Assembly: GCA_014529385.2 (NCBI GenBank)
Contig: CM043944.1
Location: forward strand, 88,566,884-88,630,883
Direction of reading: 5' to 3'
Length of the DNA stretch: 64,000 nt
Source: Adiantum capillus-veneris
Lineage: Eukaryota > Streptophyta > Polypodiopsida > Polypodiales > Pteridaceae
Part shown: in pieces, positions 34,404 to 45,436 of the stretch
Position numbering within the stretch: the first letter of the stretch is position 1
Layout: each line of letters begins with the position of its first letter
The notes under the pieces: model-generated
Databases searched by the model: none
What the model saw: only the letters and a program-made list of their open reading frames with translations
Told to the model about the DNA's origin: nothing
Made by a program: the position numbers and the translations under genes

Positions 34404-34639
34404 CCGCCCTATCCTAGGCACCAAACACAATGAGTCGCTAGTAGGCCCATTGTGAATGGGCCTACTACCTTATTAGAGAAATGAGATTATCTTGTTTAAA
34501 GTGTAACCCAGGCAAGTCATGCTAAGTAAGAGTTTGTAAAACTTAGCTGACTATTTGTTTTCTATTAAAGTCGTTATGGCAATATTTTGCTATTAGTAGT
34601 TTTATATCTGCCTAGGCAAGGAGATAGTTGGAAGAGGAG

Positions 34640-35819
34640 TAGATGATTAAATATAGTAGGCTGATACAAGAGTTGACTGCTGCTTTGTGAGGCCTATTAC
34701 TTTTTCTCTTAATGAACTCCAAAGGTGGCAGTTTAAGGAGATCTCTTTTCCACACATACCTAAGGCCATATCCTCCAAAGAAGGAATATGAAGGGAGATA
34801 GATAGGTTAAGGAATTGTACCGAAGTGCAAAAATGCCCGTTGGGTGTTATGAAATTGCGTAAAGAAGTAGGTTCAATCTTAAGATAGTGAGAATAAATCA
34901 GGCTAATTTCCTTAAGGAACGCTTTATTGTTGATGCTTAGTATGTCATCCATATATTTGTAAGTATGTCTGAACATTGAGTTTTTCCTTCCTATATTCCA
35001 TGGCTTGGAGAAACCATTTGTATTCCAAGAAGGCCAAGTAAATATTACACATAAGTGGAGAACATGAGAATCCCATGGGGATGCCTAGGCATTAGTTGAA
35101 ACAAAGTCCACCAAAAACTATAGTACAGTTATTAAGCAACCATGAGATGTAGAGACAAAGCTTCTCTTCATTGAAGTGTAAGGGGTGTACGGAGTAAGTC
35201 TTTTTTATCCACCTAGGTTTTTTGGAAAGACAAATGTAGAAAAGATACTTCTTTCTTGCATTGGAGAAAGCCATCTTAGTCACCCTGGCTAGAACATTCT
35301 TAACGCCAAGATCCCCATCAAGGGGGATCTTTTCATAGCATTGTGTGATACCTGTTGTAAAAATGTGGAAGATTTGTTGAGGGAGGTTAAGTGAGACCTC
35401 TGTAGATTTTTTTATTAGCCAAAAGGGGTTGTACTGTACTTGTAGGAAGTCATGGCAGATTTTTTGTTTAGTGGCACAATTAAGTTCTAACTCAGCTAGT
35501 ATTAGGTCAAGGCAAAGAGTGATATCCTTAGTGATATCAGTAAAGATACCATTGGAAACGTTAGATATCTATCTAAACCTATGCTTATGTACTTTATAGG
35601 TGAAACAATACCGGTAGTTTAGTGTTCAGTACAAAAAATCCTAGATTCCCTAAGTGTTTTGAGATGTTATTGATAATTGTTTGTAATGAAGAGTTAATTC
35701 TACAGAATTCTTTTCCAGACATTCGATTGTGGGCAGCATTCCAAACTAGGTTTTTGCATATAAGAGTGGGACACTTAGAGCTTTTGTCAAGCCCGACTAT
35801 GAACCATTTATTAGAAATA
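34640..35819 (-). pseudogene. Penelope-like element reverse transcriptase, C-terminal part
   Basis: Read on the minus strand from 35819: ISNKWFIVGLDKSSKCPTLI (about 35730-35820) matches the DKAS-type start of Penelope RT. The order then continues with MTKMAFSNARKKYLFYICLS (35283 down), GIPMGFSCSPLMCNIYLAFL (about 35020-35085) and the catalytic KYMDDILSINN (about 34930-34960). FLNLSISLHIPSLED near 34760-34810 takes the place of the usual FLDL segment. The G-I-P-M-G and Y-x-DD...NN pattern separates it from the LTR and LINE RTs elsewhere in the window. Several frameshifts and stops are present. No GIY-YIG endonuclease follows before 34640, so the copy is truncated or of an endonuclease-lacking type. 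Confidence 0.72.
35815..35819 (+). other. Target-site duplication AAATA, left copy
   Basis: AAATA precedes the left LTR and recurs at 45432-45436 after the right LTR. Confidence 0.92.
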
Positions 35820-36781
35820 TGTTGCGGGAGTGACTCACACACCCATGAAGTGCATACAAACACTACCTAGATCAACATAATGTCAACAATCAAGGGCACA
35901 GATGACACGATAGGCACACGGAGGAAATCTCTTTAGCTTGTCAGGCTGAGACCATCCTACACATACAACACTCTGGAAGGCCAACTATACCACAATCAAG
36001 AACCTCACTGCTCTCAACTACACCACCTAGCCACATACACACATACGGAAGGTAACTCACCTAATCATGCTAGATTCATACGAAACTTAAGGAACACCAT
36101 CCCCTCACTAGGATACACCTGTCCCTAAGCTTCTACACTCAAAACCCTCACTCTAAGCCCATCTTCGGAAAACGCGTAGGATGACAAATCAGAATTCTGA
36201 AAGTGCTCGAAATTGAAATTTATGAGTACCTATGCGTAGCTTATGTCGCCACGATTCTATAGACTACTAGCACGTGGAAAATAGACATCGTTTGATACAC
36301 TTACGGCCACAAATAGCTCGTAGATGCGTTGGCGTGTGCGCTTCGTCTCGTGTGGAATGCTTGGCGTTGTCGCGTAGCTCTCCTCGAGCCTACAGCAATG
36401 GTGCAGTCGGATCTCCAATGTGTTGAGCGAGCCGGGCGTAGATAGAGGATAAAGCTCACGCTCACTCTCTTTCTCTCTCACACACACTAGTCGGCAGCGC
36501 TAAAGTTTTGATTATAATTAAAGTCCCCCCCTTTACAAAATGACCTAGGTACCTTATATACTAAGTCTACCTTAGGTTTAACCAAAAATGGGGTTGAAAG
36601 GGTCAAATGGCTTTGTATTTACAATCTGGAAGTGCCATTGCACCCCGGCTTCTGAAACTAGAATAACTAGTCATTACAAATGACGTTTATAGCCATAATC
36701 TGCATCATTTCATAACTCGCAAAAGATAAGACTTTGGTACGAAACCTGAGTTATGTTGTGTTGTTGACCCAACGGTCAACA
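35820..36781 (-). repeat. 3' LTR (left in the window) of the 9.6 kb element
   Basis: The LTR is 962 bp. On the minus strand it begins TGTTGACCGTTGGGTC and ends TCCCGCAACA. A TATA box (TATATAAGG, about 36552-36560) fits transcription on the minus strand. It contains ACGCGTAGGATGACA at 36172-36186, a half-site of the palindrome repeated in the leader. Confidence 0.95.
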
Positions 36782-36793
36782 CTCCCCCCTTCC
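36782..36793 (-). other. Polypurine tract of the 9.6 kb element
   Basis: GGAAGGGGGGAG on the minus strand, directly before the LTR start TGTTGACC. Confidence 0.92.
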
Positions 36794-38430
36794 GCATTCA
36801 TGTCGTCCCCGACATGACCTGATTGTCGATGGCGATGTGGTCTTTGCTATCGTTTTGGCTTCATTTGTTGCACTGCTTTTAACTTTGTCGAACCACAACA
36901 AGAACTATGATCCATTAGAGCGGACATCTATCATCATAACCATTCATCTTTTGAGATCCTCTGATTACTTTTATGTCTGCTCTTCTTCATTGGGGACTTC
37001 TTTGTTCCTGTGCAATCATGTTGTTAGTGTTGTCTGCAGCTTTGTCATTGTAGGCCATTCTTCGACTCGCCATTGAGGAGAACTATGCTATCATCTGAAA
37101 TTGGTGCTCCAATTCATTTATCAATTGATTTGAATAGCATTTCTTTATTGTCGATGTAGAAGGAATATGTACAAGAGGATGGTGATAGGTGTCTTTAGAT
37201 TAGGGTCTAAAACTTGGATGACCAAAGGGAAAAAAACCCGATGGGGAAAAAAATGTCTTTGGTATACGCTCTTAGTGGAGTTGAGAAGTTGAACGTGAAG
37301 TACATGTTAATGAAAGGTGAGTGCTTGGGTGAAACACAGAAAGAGTGCCTAATGCAAGTACCAATTATGGGACACTCTATATGCATATGAGAAATTTGTC
37401 ACCAAAAGCATGCAATGTGAAAGAAGGAGATGATGAGTGTTTCGAGGAATAAATGTAGCACATGTGACATCAAAAGATGTCTCAATAGCTTCCACCTTTC
37501 CAAGAAGGGTTGTCGATGTAGAAGTTTCTCCACTCGTATCTCACTGTGCTCAGTACGTGAGTGTCTTTTGGACCTTCTCCTTCACTTCACCAGACTTAAG
37601 TACTTAGACTTCGACTCTTTTGCTCACCTATACCAGCATGAGCAACACAGCGTAAATATGCTCAACTCTTCCAACTTGAGCAGTACCTAGAATAGCTAAG
37701 ACGCTTAGACCACAGAGAATATTACTTGAAGCTTTGGGACTAACACCTCACTCATTTTCTGGCCTAGCTACTCGACTCTGACTTGTATGACTTGTCGGTT
37801 GCATGTTGACACTGCTTTGTGACAAGTTCTTCGGCTATTGTAGTGGCTGCTGAGACATACTTCGTGAAGTTTCATCATTTTCCTGTACCTTCTTCTCTTT
37901 GTAGTGTTCAGGCCTCTCGTCAGTCTTTTCTTCATGTGGATTATGGATTTTTTTATTTTTTCTTAATTATTTACACAAAGAAAATCTTAAAACAACTCAA
38001 CAAAAGAAAAATGATTCAAATAGAAATCTAAATGCTATGTACACTATACACATGTCCCTAGGGGCTCATATATGGATTTTGTCCCCATACTCCTCTGTAA
38101 CACTACTATGAGGGCATATACTCTAAATTTCATCAAAAAATTATCACAATAAAACGCAAAAATTCAATGCATCTCACGAAACATTTCCCTCTAATAGTCA
38201 TAATGTTAGGTCCGCATTCAGAATGCCTCCCCCCTTCCTATTTGGAGTCATCCTTTACAACAGGGTATCGCAAAGGGTATGTGTTGTTCTTGGGCAATTA
38301 AAAGTTGTGCCTATGCAGGCCTTGTAATGTAGCCCTATTATGCATACACAGTCAATGCATGGAAAAGATTTATGTTGTGCAAGATGTGGGTATAAGCAAT
38401 TTGCTTATTGGCATTTGTTGGCGAGGCTTC
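36794..38430 (-). other. Non-coding 3' internal region of the 9.6 kb element
   Basis: No minus-strand frame of note occurs where a Ty3 element would carry RT, RNase H and integrase. The plus-strand frames seen (36837-37076, 37430-37690, 37819-38031) show no known motif and run against the element. A small inverted repeat, CATGTCG(TCCC)CGACATG, lies near 36800-36816. Confidence 0.7.
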
Positions 38431-39054
38431 CTATTCTAAGCAACGTAATGGTCTTTGAAGCTCCTGTATCCTTGCTTGATTGAAGCGACTTGCTCTCTTG
38501 TAACTGTACTGTAATCGTAGGAAGAATTGTAAGAATTCAAGCGGTGATGCACTGACAGCAGTTTTGTTGTACTTCTTTGGGACCCATTTCTTTGCGATTA
38601 TTGGCTGTTTTGTTGCTAACGCTCGTTTGGGAACCCATACTTGCCTGTGCTTCGTTTGTGTTTGAAGAGACTTCTTTGGGATCCACATTTTTGTTGTGTG
38701 AGTCGACAATGGTCTTTGCTTCAGCCCTTGTACGCTTGGTTGGGGACGGGATTTAGGCTTTGAAAGTTGATATTGTGGTTGTTTTGGAATCCAAATGAAT
38801 TATTGACTTTTTCGTGCTTGAATCAACTTCGTTGGGGCCCAAACCTGAGTTGTGAAAGCTTGCAATTTTGTGATATTCTTACCCTTTCGTGCACGCTTTC
38901 CTTGTTTTTGTTTTGGTGTTGGATCTTGTGATTTGTCATCAGAGATCTTTGTCTTCTTGATCCATATCTGTTTTTGGCCGATCTGGCTTTTTGGTATCCA
39001 GATTTGTCGAGCTTTTTGGCTTTGACTTGTTGTCCTGTTCTTTTGACCTGTCAT
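38431..39054 (-). CDS. Basic, tryptophan-repeat region of the 9.6 kb element
   Basis: Two consecutive frames (39054-38800 and 38709-38431), separated by stops and a frame change, share a recurring K/Q-x-W-[I/V/A]-[P/K]-K motif: RQIWIPK, KQIWIKK, QVWAPTK, KMWIPKK, RQVWVPK and KKWVPKK, at intervals of about 15-25 residues. QKWISKS near the end of the upstream protein is another. The spacers are rich in Lys, Gln, Ser and Thr. This suggests one basic, probably nucleic-acid-binding tail following the protease-like domain, where other elements have RT. No known domain was recognised. Confidence 0.5.
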
Positions 39055-39099
39055 GGTTGTTGCTGAAGGGGTTGGTGATAGTGATGGCCTGAGTTGATG

Positions 39100-40158
39100 T
39101 TAGGGGATGTCGTAAGATTCATCACTATCACTACTATCCTCAGCAAGGTTGACTTCTTGTACTTTCCCTTGATTTTTTGGCTGGTAGTGGAAAGTTACTG
39201 TCTGTTTGCTCGTGGGTGGTAGTTTGTTGGAGGACTTTTCTAGCCCATTGATTAGAGCATTGTTAGCTCGTTTCTCTAGTCGTATTCCTCCTAGCTGAGT
39301 CTTTGCATCCTTATTAGGAGCCATGTATGAGGATGCTTGTGGTGGCTGTGTCTTCACGGAGGACTTTGAAATCCACTTTTGATGCACTTTATTCGTGTAC
39401 CGATGACATTGATTCCCGGGTCGTTGATCTTCATGAAGCTCGAAGTGTTCTATAGAGTCATAGAACTCGTCGTCTTCTTGATCTTTTGATTCTCCACATT
39501 TCTTTGTTTGCTCCTTATTTCGAGAGCTTGTTGATGTCTGGATCTCTTCGTTTTCCTGGATTACACTCACCGCAAAATAAGGAACGACATCATAGCCATT
39601 TTTATCACAAAACTTTGTTGTGGGAGCATCCTCCACGGCGCACACGTCTAGAGTAGCCAAGATGTGTTCCCATCCAAAAGGCTCTAACTCTTCTTCAAGA
39701 AATGGTTCTGGGATATAGTCCCTATCCTCTATAACCCGCTCTAGGATACATTCCTCACGTTTCAAGCTACCACATTGTGAAGCTCCACACATCCACAGTT
39801 CTTTAGGCTTACCTAACCAAGCTGGAAGTTCTGATCCTGCTACTGTGGCGGAATCAAACTCCTCAACTGGTGTTCTCATCACATCCCTATAGCTATGGTC
39901 CCTCAAGTTTATCTTTGTTATGGTTTCCATATGTCTCAGGTATATATGGTCATAACCCCAATCTTGGACCATTTTCAATTGTCGCATGAATGGTCTTCCC
40001 AGAATGATGTCATAGTTGTTCTTCTTGCCAAAGTCAACAACAGCAAAAGTGTGTTCATATTCAATGCCACAAGAAGTAACAAGTACTTTTTCTAGCAGTC
40101 CTAGGGGCTTTTCCTTGTGTCCGTCTGCAAGCTGCAGGGTCATTCGTGTGGATATCAA
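39100..40158 (-). CDS. Retropepsin-like protein of the 9.6 kb element
   Basis: The frame is 352 codons. The first 130 residues resemble the C-terminal half of the plant Ty3 aspartic-protease domain: RMTLQLADGHKEKPLGLLEK, EHTFAVVDFGKKNNYDIILG, then RPFMRQLKMVQDWGYDHIYL. The catalytic DTG/DSG loop would lie upstream of 40158, in or before a decayed stretch, and I did not find it. The remainder is acidic and Ser-rich and ends in a Lys/Gln-rich tail with QKWISKS. Its role would be processing of gag, if active. Confidence 0.6.
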   Translation of the reverse strand: MISTRMTLQLADGHKEKPLGLLEKVLVTSCGIEYEHTFAVVDFGKKNNYDIILGRPFMRQLKMVQDWGYDHIYLRHMETITKINLRDHSYRDVMRTPVEEFDSATVAGSELPAWLGKPKELWMCGASQCGSLKREECILERVIEDRDYIPEPFLEEELEPFGWEHILATLDVCAVEDAPTTKFCDKNGYDVVPYFAVSVIQENEEIQTSTSSRNKEQTKKCGESKDQEDDEFYDSIEHFELHEDQRPGNQCHRYTNKVHQKWISKSSVKTQPPQASSYMAPNKDAKTQLGGIRLEKRANNALINGLEKSSNKLPPTSKQTVTFHYQPKNQGKVQEVNLAEDSSDSDESYDIP

Positions 40159-40403
40159 GGCATGTTTTCCCCATTTTTTCCAAACCTCTTTGGTTATGGA
40201 ACAGGTTGTACATACCTCTCCCTAGCATTTTCCATGCTTTAATAGCACTCTTCCCCCATATGGTTCGTCCATTTTCTCTCAATTTCACACCACTTCGGCT
40301 CTCCCGAATCAGACCTCACAAGAGGAATCCACCTCTTGACCAAGTCGTCGATAAGCTTTTCTTGATCAATAGGTGCCGTTGGCTTGGCAATGGACTCACT
40401 TAT

Positions 40404-41480
40404 CTATGAAACACTGTACTGAGAGGATGTGTCATTTCCTTGACTCTTTAAGTCCTTTTCTTTGTATGCCTCACAATTATCCACTAGATAAAGAGCTTCT
40501 TTGATCAACTCGTTTAGCGTCATCCTCCTTATCATATACAGATCCTTCTGAAGGCCCGCATGTCTCATTCCCTGGATAAAGATCAACATCAGTCATGCTT
40601 CCGTAGGTAATTTCGCTCTCGGACAGAGCTTAACATATCTCTTGAGCCGTAATGATGCTTTGCGTACTGATTCATCCTCTTTCTGTTTGAATCTATGGAT
40701 TTGCGAGACCATGTTGTGAGCAATGCCTTTTGGCGAGAATTCTTCAATAAACTCCTCAAACAGCTCATCTAGGGTCTCAAAATCCCATTTTTCCACCGAG
40801 TCGAACCATGTAGCTGCATCATCTTCTAGAGTCAATCCAAATCCCGCAAACTGTGTCGCAAAATCTGAAACTTTCTTTGCTCTAATCACTCTTCTAAAAG
40901 TCGTTACGTGATCTCTCGGATCTTTATCTCCGGAGTATTTTCTGTTTACCCATTTCTGGACTTGGGATGGTCTAACTCATTGATTGTCTACAAGTCTAAC
41001 CAGAGACTCTCCCAATCCTTCTCTCGTTATCGCTCTTGAAGGGAATCCTGGTGGCTCTCTTCTTGGAATTTCTATAGGAGTTATCGTGTTTGGTGGAGGC
41101 ATTTGTGGTCCTTTATTGACCAAATATCCACCTCTTTCTATTACATTTTGTGGATTTGTGCTTTCTACAACTCTGTATTCTCGTCCATACTTGTCGACAA
41201 CTATAGATCTCCATTGACAGTCGACTCCATATGTGTAAACATATAAGAGCTTGTAATCCGTTATCTCTTCTAGGTATGGATCTGAGCACCTATAAAGATT
41301 GACCTCATTGTTGTCAATGTATCTATATAGTCCTTCACTCTCATGACCAATCATCCAAACTCTGTCAACAAGATGAATCTTTATCAATTGCAAGTTTGGA
41401 AGATCCATTGTGGGAGGATATTCCTCTATCGTTGGGATCTCCAAGCTTGTGTAAGTTGCGTTTGAATCTAGGGTAGACAT
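40404..41480 (-). pseudogene. Gag of the 9.6 kb element with an unusual N-terminal domain
   Basis: One frame from ATG at 41480 is interrupted by TGA at about 40977 and 40593 and ends at 40404. The first ~165 residues (MSTLDSNATYTSLEIPTIEE..., ending in a PPGFPSRAITREGLGESLVR segment) match no gag domain I know. The capsid-like retrotransposon gag domain follows: WVNRKYSGDKDPRDHVTTFR, FGLTLEDDAATWFDSVEKWD, LFEEFIEEFSPKGIAHNMVS, HRFKQKEDESVRKASLRLKR. The open neighbours suggest that the stops are recent. The protein would build the particle that packages the element RNA. Confidence 0.75.
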
Positions 41481-44467
41481 GATTTCTGGGCATAAGAGCT
41501 TTTGCTTGGTTCAAGTAGACTTAGTCCACTGTGTACAAGTGCTTTGGTTAGGGAAAAGTCGAAACTATGTCCAAAACCACAACCGTGTCGTTACAATTCT
41601 CGCAAATTGTCGCTTTTAGACACCCCTAACTTGCGGATGTATTTTGAGGCCTCAAACGACGTTTTTTTCAAAGTTGACCTAAACAGTTGCCATTGGCATA
41701 CATTTAGTTCAAGTTTTTCTCTAAGATCTGTAGAGCCGCTCTCAGGCTACGTTTTGATATAAAAACTTTTCCGATCCGATACCGTTTGTGAAAGTTATGG
41801 ACAAAATAGTGAAATGCAGTTTAGAATGGTCAAAATGAGTCCAAATTCAATTTTAAAAGAAGATTTGCGATCTCTGTGACACTGTGAACACTTCTGTATG
41901 GTCAAAATTATAGTTGGACCCTAAAACTGGCCTAGAGACATCCTACGCGTAGGATGTTTATATGCTCAGAATTTAACAAAATTTGGTCCAGAGACTTCCC
42001 TTAAGTCCAGCAATACAATGGTATGCTCATAGATTGATTTGGACCTAAAAATGGCCTTGAGACATCCTACGCGTAGGATGTCTTTTTGCTCAGAATGACT
42101 TGAAATTTTCACCCCAGCTTCTCCTTGATGTGTTGATCACAGTGTTGTGCTCATAGGTTGGTTTGGAGTCCTAAATCAAGCTAGAGACATCCTACGCGTA
42201 GGATGTCTAACTGCTCAGATTTTGTCCAAACTTGATCCCAAGATTCTCCTAGTGCTCAGCAACCCAATGGTATGCTCAAAATTGAATTTGGATGCCAATA
42301 GGTCAAGATTTGGGCTGCATAAGCTTCTAGTGCACTCCAAGACTAGGATGTGTGACAATTCTTGTCTTTGCTTGGTAAATAGGCCAAACAAGGTCCAAAT
42401 TCACTTTTGAAAAAAGTTCTGGAATCCTTGAGACACTTAGAACCTCCCTATATGGCCAAAGTAGAATTTTGACCACTTTATGACCCTAGAGACATCCTAC
42501 GCGTAGGATGTCTTTTTGCTCTGTTTCAGCTCAAACTTGCACTGTAGCTTCCCCTTGATGTGCTAAACTCGCAACTATTTTTACTTTTTGATTCTGACAC
42601 CTATAGATTGGTTAAATGATGAAGAATCTGTTCCAAAAGCCTGATGTCCGTTCTGATGAATTTACCAGTCAAATCAACTCCAAATTGGACCAAAATTGAC
42701 TAGGAGGCTTGCCTAAGGCTATACAACATCCTGCTATGTCCACAGTTTGAATTTGGCCTCTAAATCATGCCTTAGACATCCTACGCGTAGGATGTCTAAC
42801 TGCTCAGAATTGCCCCAAATTTGAAGCACAGACTCTCCTTAAGGTGCTGATCACTGTGGTATGCTCAGAGGTTGATTTGGAGTGCTAAATCATGGTGAAG
42901 ACATCCTACGCGTAGGATCTCTAAGTGCTTAGAATTGCCCGAAACTTGAGCCACAGCTTCCCCTTGATGTCAGCAACCCAATGCTATGCTTAGATTTGAA
43001 TTTGGATGTCAAAAGACCCCAAAACTAGCTGTTCTAGCCTTTTTTTCTCAAAAAAAACGCTAAAGTCTTCTTAACACCCGATTTTCTCACCCAAATGAGC
43101 TGAAAACTCTCACATGCACTCAAAACATCATGTATAACATGCACATGAAGTCACCCTATGGTTTGGTCTCAAAAATTATGCCTTGGGCACAATTTGGGTA
43201 GGATGTCTGGCAATTTTCTTCTTTTGGTCTTATCCTGTCAAGATATGGTCAAGTTCCCCTTTCCAGGTGAAAATAGGGTAAAATCTACCTTCTAAACACA
43301 CTGGTCAACTCAAAATTTCAAAATTTCCACCAGATCACCCTGTAGACATCCTACGCGTAGGATGTATTTTTTCTCAGAATGGACTTCTGTTTCTACCCAA
43401 GGTGCTTCTTGATGCATATAACAAGAATATGTGATCACAGCAAATTTTGGATGTCAAAATTGCTCAGAATCACCACTTTTGGGAAAATATTTCTCTGAAA
43501 GAGTAACATCCCCTTAACTCTCAGTCTATATGTCCAGATGACATGAGCTTTGGTGTGTGTGTCCAACACAACATGCAGAATATGGGTATGATGTCAAAAC
43601 TTGATTTTTGCTTCCAGAATCACTCTCTAGACATCCTACGCGTAGGATGTCTACTGATGAAATTTTTGGCATAATTCATCTACAGGCATCTCCAAGTCTT
43701 GAGCACTACTTTTCAAGCATTCCTGCCATTTTTTATGCAAAATTGTGCTCAGAATCTTAAGTTTCTTGTTTTTGCGTTTTTGACACTCCGTCTTTGGTCT
43801 TTTGGGTGTCAAGAGTTGGTCAAAACTCTAGTTTCAATGTATACTTAGGGTAAACCCCCCCTTCTGAACACACTGGTGCAGTCAGAATTTTTAAATTTGG
43901 TCTCCAGAACCCCCTTGAGACATTCTACGCGTAGGATGTCTATGTTTACAGAATTGCAGGTTTTCTTCACAGAACCCTTGCAAATGCTCTTTTATATGCA
44001 TAGCATCAGTCAGTCATACAAAAATATCCACAAAAGCTTATTTAATGCATTTTTACCCTCAAAAGCACACTTTTCCGTGATTTCAAATGCAATCAAGCAC
44101 TTTAGTAAATAATTCAGTGTTGAATAGCTCTAGATCAGAATCGGATCACTTACCTAAAGCTACTCCTACAAATCATATGGGGTTTTGCATCTATGAGTAG
44201 AAAAACGCTTCACTGCCACACACGGACTAGTAAACGCTTTTATCACCTCACAAATCACTCGACCACCAACAACTACTCTAATCCACAGATCCTAACTAAA
44301 CCTATCTAGTCGCAGACCCTCGGCAAGACACACGCTTCCTGGCTATCCACTTGATCGCGGAATATCCTCTTCCGGATCCACTTAAGAAAAACGATTTCTT
44401 TAGCCGAAACTAAATCAAGCAACCATCACATGAGTGTTAGTAGGAAACCTACTTAGGTCCTTTCGTT
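41481..44467 (-). other. 3 kb leader of the 9.6 kb element
   Basis: The sequence between PBS and gag has no long frame. Most of it (about 41880-43950) is an array of diverged repeats carrying the palindrome described separately. Phrases such as TGCTCAGAAT, CTTGATGTG, ATGGTATGCTCA and GATTTGGA recur around each palindrome. Confidence 0.8.
41937..43940. repeat. Array of nine ACATCCTACGCGTAGGATGT palindromes in diverged tandem repeats
   Basis: Sites begin at about 41937, 42061, 42186, 42491, 42775, 42900, 43345, 43630 and 43919. Five carry the full 20-base palindrome with flanking GA/TC; the sites at 41937 and 43345 keep the 20-base core but differ in the outer flank; two have one internal mismatch (42900: GATCTC; 43919: CATTCT). 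Spacings are near 125 bases (three times) or near 285-305 (four times), plus one of 445. The surrounding repeat copies have drifted far more than the palindrome itself. The centre is ACGCGT. Confidence 0.93.
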
Positions 44468-44485
44468 CCCCAGCAATGGCGCCAA
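44468..44485 (-). other. Primer-binding site of the 9.6 kb element
   Basis: On the minus strand TTGGCGCCATTGCTGGGG begins at the LTR edge. TGGCGCCRTTGCYGGGG is the common PBS of plant Tat/Athila and related Ty3 elements, complementary to a tRNA 3' end (tRNA-Asp in the cases I know). Confidence 0.88.
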
Positions 44486-45431
44486 TGTTGCAGGAGCGAC
44501 TCACACACCCATGAAGTGCATGCAAACACTACCTAGATCAACATAATTTCAATCGAGGACACAGATGACACGATAGGCACACGGAGGAAATCTCTTTAGC
44601 TTGTTAGGCTGAGACCATCCTACACATACAACACTCTGGAAGGCCAACTATACCACAATCAAGAACCTCACTACTCTCAACTACACCACCTAGCCACATA
44701 CACACATACGGAAGGTAACTCACCTAATCATGCCAGATTCATACGAAACTTAAGGAAACACCATCCCCTCACTAGGATACACCTGTCCCTAAGCTTCTAC
44801 ACTCTAAACCCATCTACGGAAAACGCGTAGGATGACAGAGCAGAATTTTGAAAGTGCCCGAAACTGAAATTTATGAGTACCTATGCATAGCTTATGTCGC
44901 CACGATTCTATAGACTACTAGCACGCAGGAAACAGACATCGTTTGATACACTTATGGCCACAAATAGCTCGTAGATGCGTTGGCGTGTGTGCTTCGTCTC
45001 GCGTGGAATGCTTGGCGTTGTCGTGTAGCTCTCCTCGAGCCTACAGCAATGGTGCAGTCGGATCTCCAATGTGTTGAGCGAGCGGGCGTAGCTAGAGGAT
45101 AAAGCTCACGCTCACTCTCTTTCTCTCTCACACACAGTAGACAGCAGCGCTAAAGTTTTGATTATGATTAAAGTCCCCCCCTTTACACAATGACCTAGGT
45201 ACCTTATATAGTAAGTCTACCTTAGGTTTAACCAAAAATGGGGTTGAAAGGGTCAAATGGCTTTGTATTTACAATCTGGAAGTGCCATTGCACCCCGGCT
45301 TCCGAAACTAGAATAACTATTCATTACAAATGACGTTTATAGCCATAATCCGCAGCATTTCATAACTCGCAAAAGATAAGACTTTGGTACGAAACTTGAG
45401 TTATGTTGTGTTGTTGACCCATCGGTCAACA
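44486..45431 (-). repeat. 5' LTR (right in the window) of the 9.6 kb element
   Basis: The LTR is 946 bp and aligns along its whole length with 35820-36781, with a 13 bp deletion near 44806 and scattered substitutions. The TATA box is at about 45197-45205 on the minus strand. The palindrome half-site ACGCGTAGGATGACA is at 44823-44837. Confidence 0.95.
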
Positions 45432-45436
45432 AAATA
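45432..45436 (+). other. Target-site duplication AAATA, right copy
   Basis: This matches 35815-35819 and is the first sequence after the right LTR. Confidence 0.92.

Larger units (their letters stand above)
35820..45431 (-). mobile_element. 9.6 kb non-autonomous LTR retrotransposon (gag and protease only) inside the Penelope-like element
   Basis: The two ~950 bp LTRs have TG...CA ends, a 5 bp duplication AAATA, a PBS at 44485-44468 and a PPT at 36793-36782, all consistent with a minus-strand element. Between them lie a 3 kb leader with palindromic repeats, gag, a retropepsin-like protein, a basic Trp-repeat region and 1.6 kb without a frame. No reverse transcriptase, RNase H or integrase can be found. 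When the element is removed with one AAATA copy, the Penelope reading frame closes up, proving the order of events. LTR differences by eye are a few per cent, so the element is older than the Copia at 8131 but not ancient. Confidence 0.9.

Noticed and set aside
36837-38031. Plus-strand frames inside the 9.6 kb element as extra genes
   Set aside because: They run against the element, are short, and lack any motif.
41937-43940. The regularly recurring palindromes could be mistaken for a CRISPR array
   Set aside because: Spacing is irregular (about 124 to 445), spacers are related to each other rather than unique, no cas genes are present, and the array sits inside a plant LTR retrotransposon.
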